Positions 61,963 through 64,000 of a stretch of DNA of 64,000 nt are shown here, one piece after another. Position 1 is the first letter of the stretch. The number at the start of each line of letters is the position of its first letter. The DNA is from VRUE01 sp963703895 (lineage in GTDB: Bacteria; Actinomycetota; Thermoleophilia; Solirubrobacterales; 70-9): NCBI GenBank assembly GCA_963703895.1, contig CAVPFX010000002.1:868001-932000 (forward strand). The letters run 5' to 3'. The notes below the pieces were generated by a model. That model saw only the letters and a list, made by a program, of their open reading frames with translations, had not been told where the DNA came from and did no database searches. Both the position numbers and the translations under genes were made by a program.

Positions 61963-63208
61963 CCGGCCGTGCCCGGTGCCGGCCGCGATCACCGTCCGGT
62001 AGGCCTCCTCGAAGCGGGGCAGGACGTTTTCCGCCCGGAAGGTGCGCGCTCGCTCGGCCGCGGCGCGCGCCCATCTCCTCGCGCAATGCCGGGATCGGCG
62101 ATCAGCCGCGCCATCGCCCCCGGCAGCGCCTCGACGTCGCCCTGCGGCACCAGCATCCCGGCCGAGTCGGTGAGCATGTCGGCGTGGCCGCCGAGCTGGG
62201 TGCCGATCACCGGCCGGCCGCGGCTCATCCCCTCGGCCACGGTGGCGCCCAGCGGCTCCGGCCAGAGCGAGGGCATGACGCCGAACATCGCCTTGTCCCA
62301 GGCCGCCATCACGGCCGCGTTGGGGACGTCGGTGAGCACGACCGCCTCGGACGGGAAGTCGGCGGGGGAGTCGCGCTCGTAGGTCCCCATCAGCACCAGC
62401 GGCGGCGGCGAGTCGAGCTGGCGGTAGGCGTCGAACAGCGTCTCCAGCCCCTTGACCTTGCGGAAGGCGCCGACGAAGAGGATGAACGGCTCGGCTGGCA
62501 GGCGGGCGAGCCAGCCGTCGACGTCGATGCCCTCGCTGCGAGGGCACCTCCTGGAAGCTCGGGATCGTCACCTCGACCAGGCCGTCGTCCGGCGCGCGCA
62601 TGTGCTCGACCGGTGACGTCGTGGACGTAGGTGCTGACGCTGTGCAGCCCGGTCATCTTGCGCGCCAGCAGCGGCTTCGAGACGGCGACGCCGGCGGCGG
62701 CGAGCCAGCCCTTGGGCCGGCCGTAGTAGTCGCCGGAGCAGGCCAGGCACTTGAGCGGTGCTGGCCCGCTGCAGGGCGCGCCCTTGCGCAGCAGGGTGCG
62801 GGTTGCGCAGAAGTAGCCGTAGTCGCGGGCCGAGACCAGCATCGGGATCCGCTTGCGCCCAAGCGCCACCGCGACCGAGAAGGCGAGCCAGCCGTAGGCG
62901 TGGATGACCTCCGGTTCGAACTCGGCGATCAGCCGGCGCAGGCCGGCGACCGTGACCGGGTCGGGGAAGGGTGGCTGGTGGCGCTGCCGGGTGTCGCGGA
63001 CCAGCGCCGGAAAGACCGTGCGCAGCTGGCGCACCCGGTGCACGACGACATCGCCGTCGGCTTCGACCTGCTGCAGGCCACCGTGCCAGGGGGTGGCGAC
63101 GGCGACCTCGTGGCCGCGCTCGGCCATCGCCCTGGCGATCAGCTGGGCCTGGCGATGGGCGCCGCCGATGAAGGGGGGGTAGTGATCGGTGGCGATCAGG
63201 ATCCGCAT
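61959..63208 (-). CDS. Glycosyltransferase family 4 (frameshifted)
   Basis: About 410 residues. MRILIATDHYPPFIGGAHRQ, VIHAYGWLAFSVAVAL, then a cysteine-rich insert CSGPAPLKCLACSGDYYGRPKGW like that of the GT4 at 45711-46949, VEVTIPSF, PFILFVGAFRKVKGLETLFDAY and SLWPEPLGATVAEGMSRGRPVIGT (E-x7-E). Breaks near 62605, 62540 and 62075. The two GT4s with this insert are probably paralogues acting on similar acceptors. Start ATG 63208, one base after the next upstream gene's stop. Confidence 0.87.
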
Positions 63209-63209
63209 C

Positions 63210-64000
63210 TCAGGCCACCACGGTCGCAGTCGTGCCGCCGGAGCGCTGCAGCCGCCCCAGCACGCCGTTCAGCGAGCGCCGCCGCTCGGGGAACAGGAAG
63301 AGCTCGGCGAGCCGGCGGGCGAGGCCGCGCGGCGCCACCGCCATCGCCGCGAACCAGGCGACGAAGATCGCCTTCATCGCCAGCGAGACGTCGGCGCGGC
63401 GCCGGGCGGCGCCGACCGCGTCGGCGAGCAGGCCCAGCGGCCGGTCGCCCGCGATCGGGTGCGGGCCGGGCTCGAGCTTCAGCGAGGCCATGCGGTTGGC
63501 GAGGTCGGCGAGCGAGAGGATCCGCTCGGGCGGCGCCAGCCCGAGCTCGTCGGCGAGCCGCAGCAGCTCGCGCGAGGTGCTGGCGGCGAAGCCGATCGCC
63601 TGGCGCAGGTGATCGAGGTCGAGCCGTCGCCTGCTCCAGCTCGTAGCTGTTGGCGCCGTGCACGCGGTAGCCGGCGCCGACCGCGTCGAGCGAGGCGACG
63701 CGGCCGAGCAGCGCGGTCAGGTGGACCAGGTACCAGTCGGCGCCGGTCACGGGGTACTCCTCGCACCGGGATCGGCAGGATGCGCCGCAGCGCCTCGCTG
63801 CGGAAGGCGTTGCCGCTGGTCGCCATCCAGACCAGGTCGAAGGGATAGGCGAGCTCGGCCTCGCGCAGGTCGCCGTTCGGCAGCGGCAGGTGCGGCGGCA
63901 GGCTTGAGCTCGCCGGTCGCCCGTCCCTGCGGCGTCGATCGTCTCCATCCGGAACTGCACCTTGCTGAGGCCCTCATCGGCGGCGAAGGCGGCGGCGACG
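63210..64000 (-). CDS. Glycosyltransferase family 2, C-terminal part (runs off the window)
   Basis: Only the C-terminal ~260 residues are present and the frame breaks several times (near 63905, 63765, 63630 and 63490). Recognisable are FDLVWMATSGNAFRSEALRRILPIP, YPVTGADWYLVHLTALLGRVASL (catalytic D-W region after GAD) and YRVHGANSYELEQA, the end of a GT2 domain. A helical tail follows, LGLAPPERILSLADLANRMAS to MKAIFVAWFAAMAVAPRGLARRLAELFLFP. The N-terminus with the DxD motif lies beyond base 64000. Confidence 0.75.

Overview
The window is about 64 kb of high-GC DNA from an actinobacterium. I think a soil Thermoleophilia member (Solirubrobacterales-like) is most likely. The reasons are the secreted SYANV-type protein with AxxSxxI repeats, a Gram-positive SOS box in front of lexA, GTP-type PEP carboxykinase, MMPL, FabG4 and HtdX homologues, and a c-di-AMP riboswitch ahead of a cell-wall hydrolase. 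This assignment is inference; no rRNA is present. Many genes outside about 25-48 kb carry single-base frameshifts, mostly +1 insertions in GC-rich tracts. Housekeeping genes such as glnA are hit four times while a 22.5 kb stretch has none, so I read most of them as assembly errors rather than gene decay.

Layout. 1-4.7 kb: end of a Fur-type regulator, then a coupled operon (GAP/Sap-family membrane protein, DHA2 exporter, DUF2252 protein, D-2-hydroxyacid dehydrogenase). 4.7-9.3 kb: pentad-repeat secreted protein, tRNA-Leu(GAG), lexA with SOS box, an SDR, rnpB, a c-di-AMP riboswitch with an RlpA-like gene, and a secreted hypothetical. 9.3-17.3 kb: hairpin cluster, cysteine-less AhpD-like protein, glnA, thioredoxin-domain YyaL-type gene, GGDEF-EAL protein, SnoaL-like protein, acyl-CoA synthetase. 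17.4-25.6 kb: an AAA ATPase behind a duplicated palindromic operator, then a lipid operon (TetR, fadA2-like thiolase, fabG4, htdX-like MaoC, two acyl-CoA dehydrogenases) that resembles the fadA2-fabG4-htdX neighbourhood of mycobacteria. 25.7-33.3 kb: MMPL transporter divergent from an HxlR regulator, sucC-sucD-ferredoxin, a DUF4333 lipoprotein and pckG.

33.4-36.7 kb is the most striking locus: a two-gene module of a small helical protein with a C-terminal RHIM/BASS-like amyloid motif and a 953-residue STAND (NLR-like) ATPase. The ATPase carries the matching motif at its extreme N-terminus and ten near-identical 46-residue TPRs at its C-terminus. This looks like an NLR-amyloid-effector conflict (cell-death or immunity) system. 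Directly downstream, 36.8-43.4 kb holds five tandem secreted GH26-like glycosidase paralogues, three with a shared GGAC-N4-GTCC (or near-match) element upstream.

43.6-64 kb is a surface-polysaccharide locus: at least eight glycosyltransferases (including a GT2-GT4 fusion), a Wzx-like flippase, a Wzm/Wzt ABC exporter, two NodB deacetylases, a methyltransferase and an APH-fold kinase-like protein. It is interrupted by an ORF6N/HNH islet. The secreted GH26 enzymes may process this or a related glycan. A 39-nt palindromic element occurs twice, once inside the htdX-like gene and once at the N-terminus of a glycosyltransferase, like the coding-region palindromic elements known from Rickettsia.
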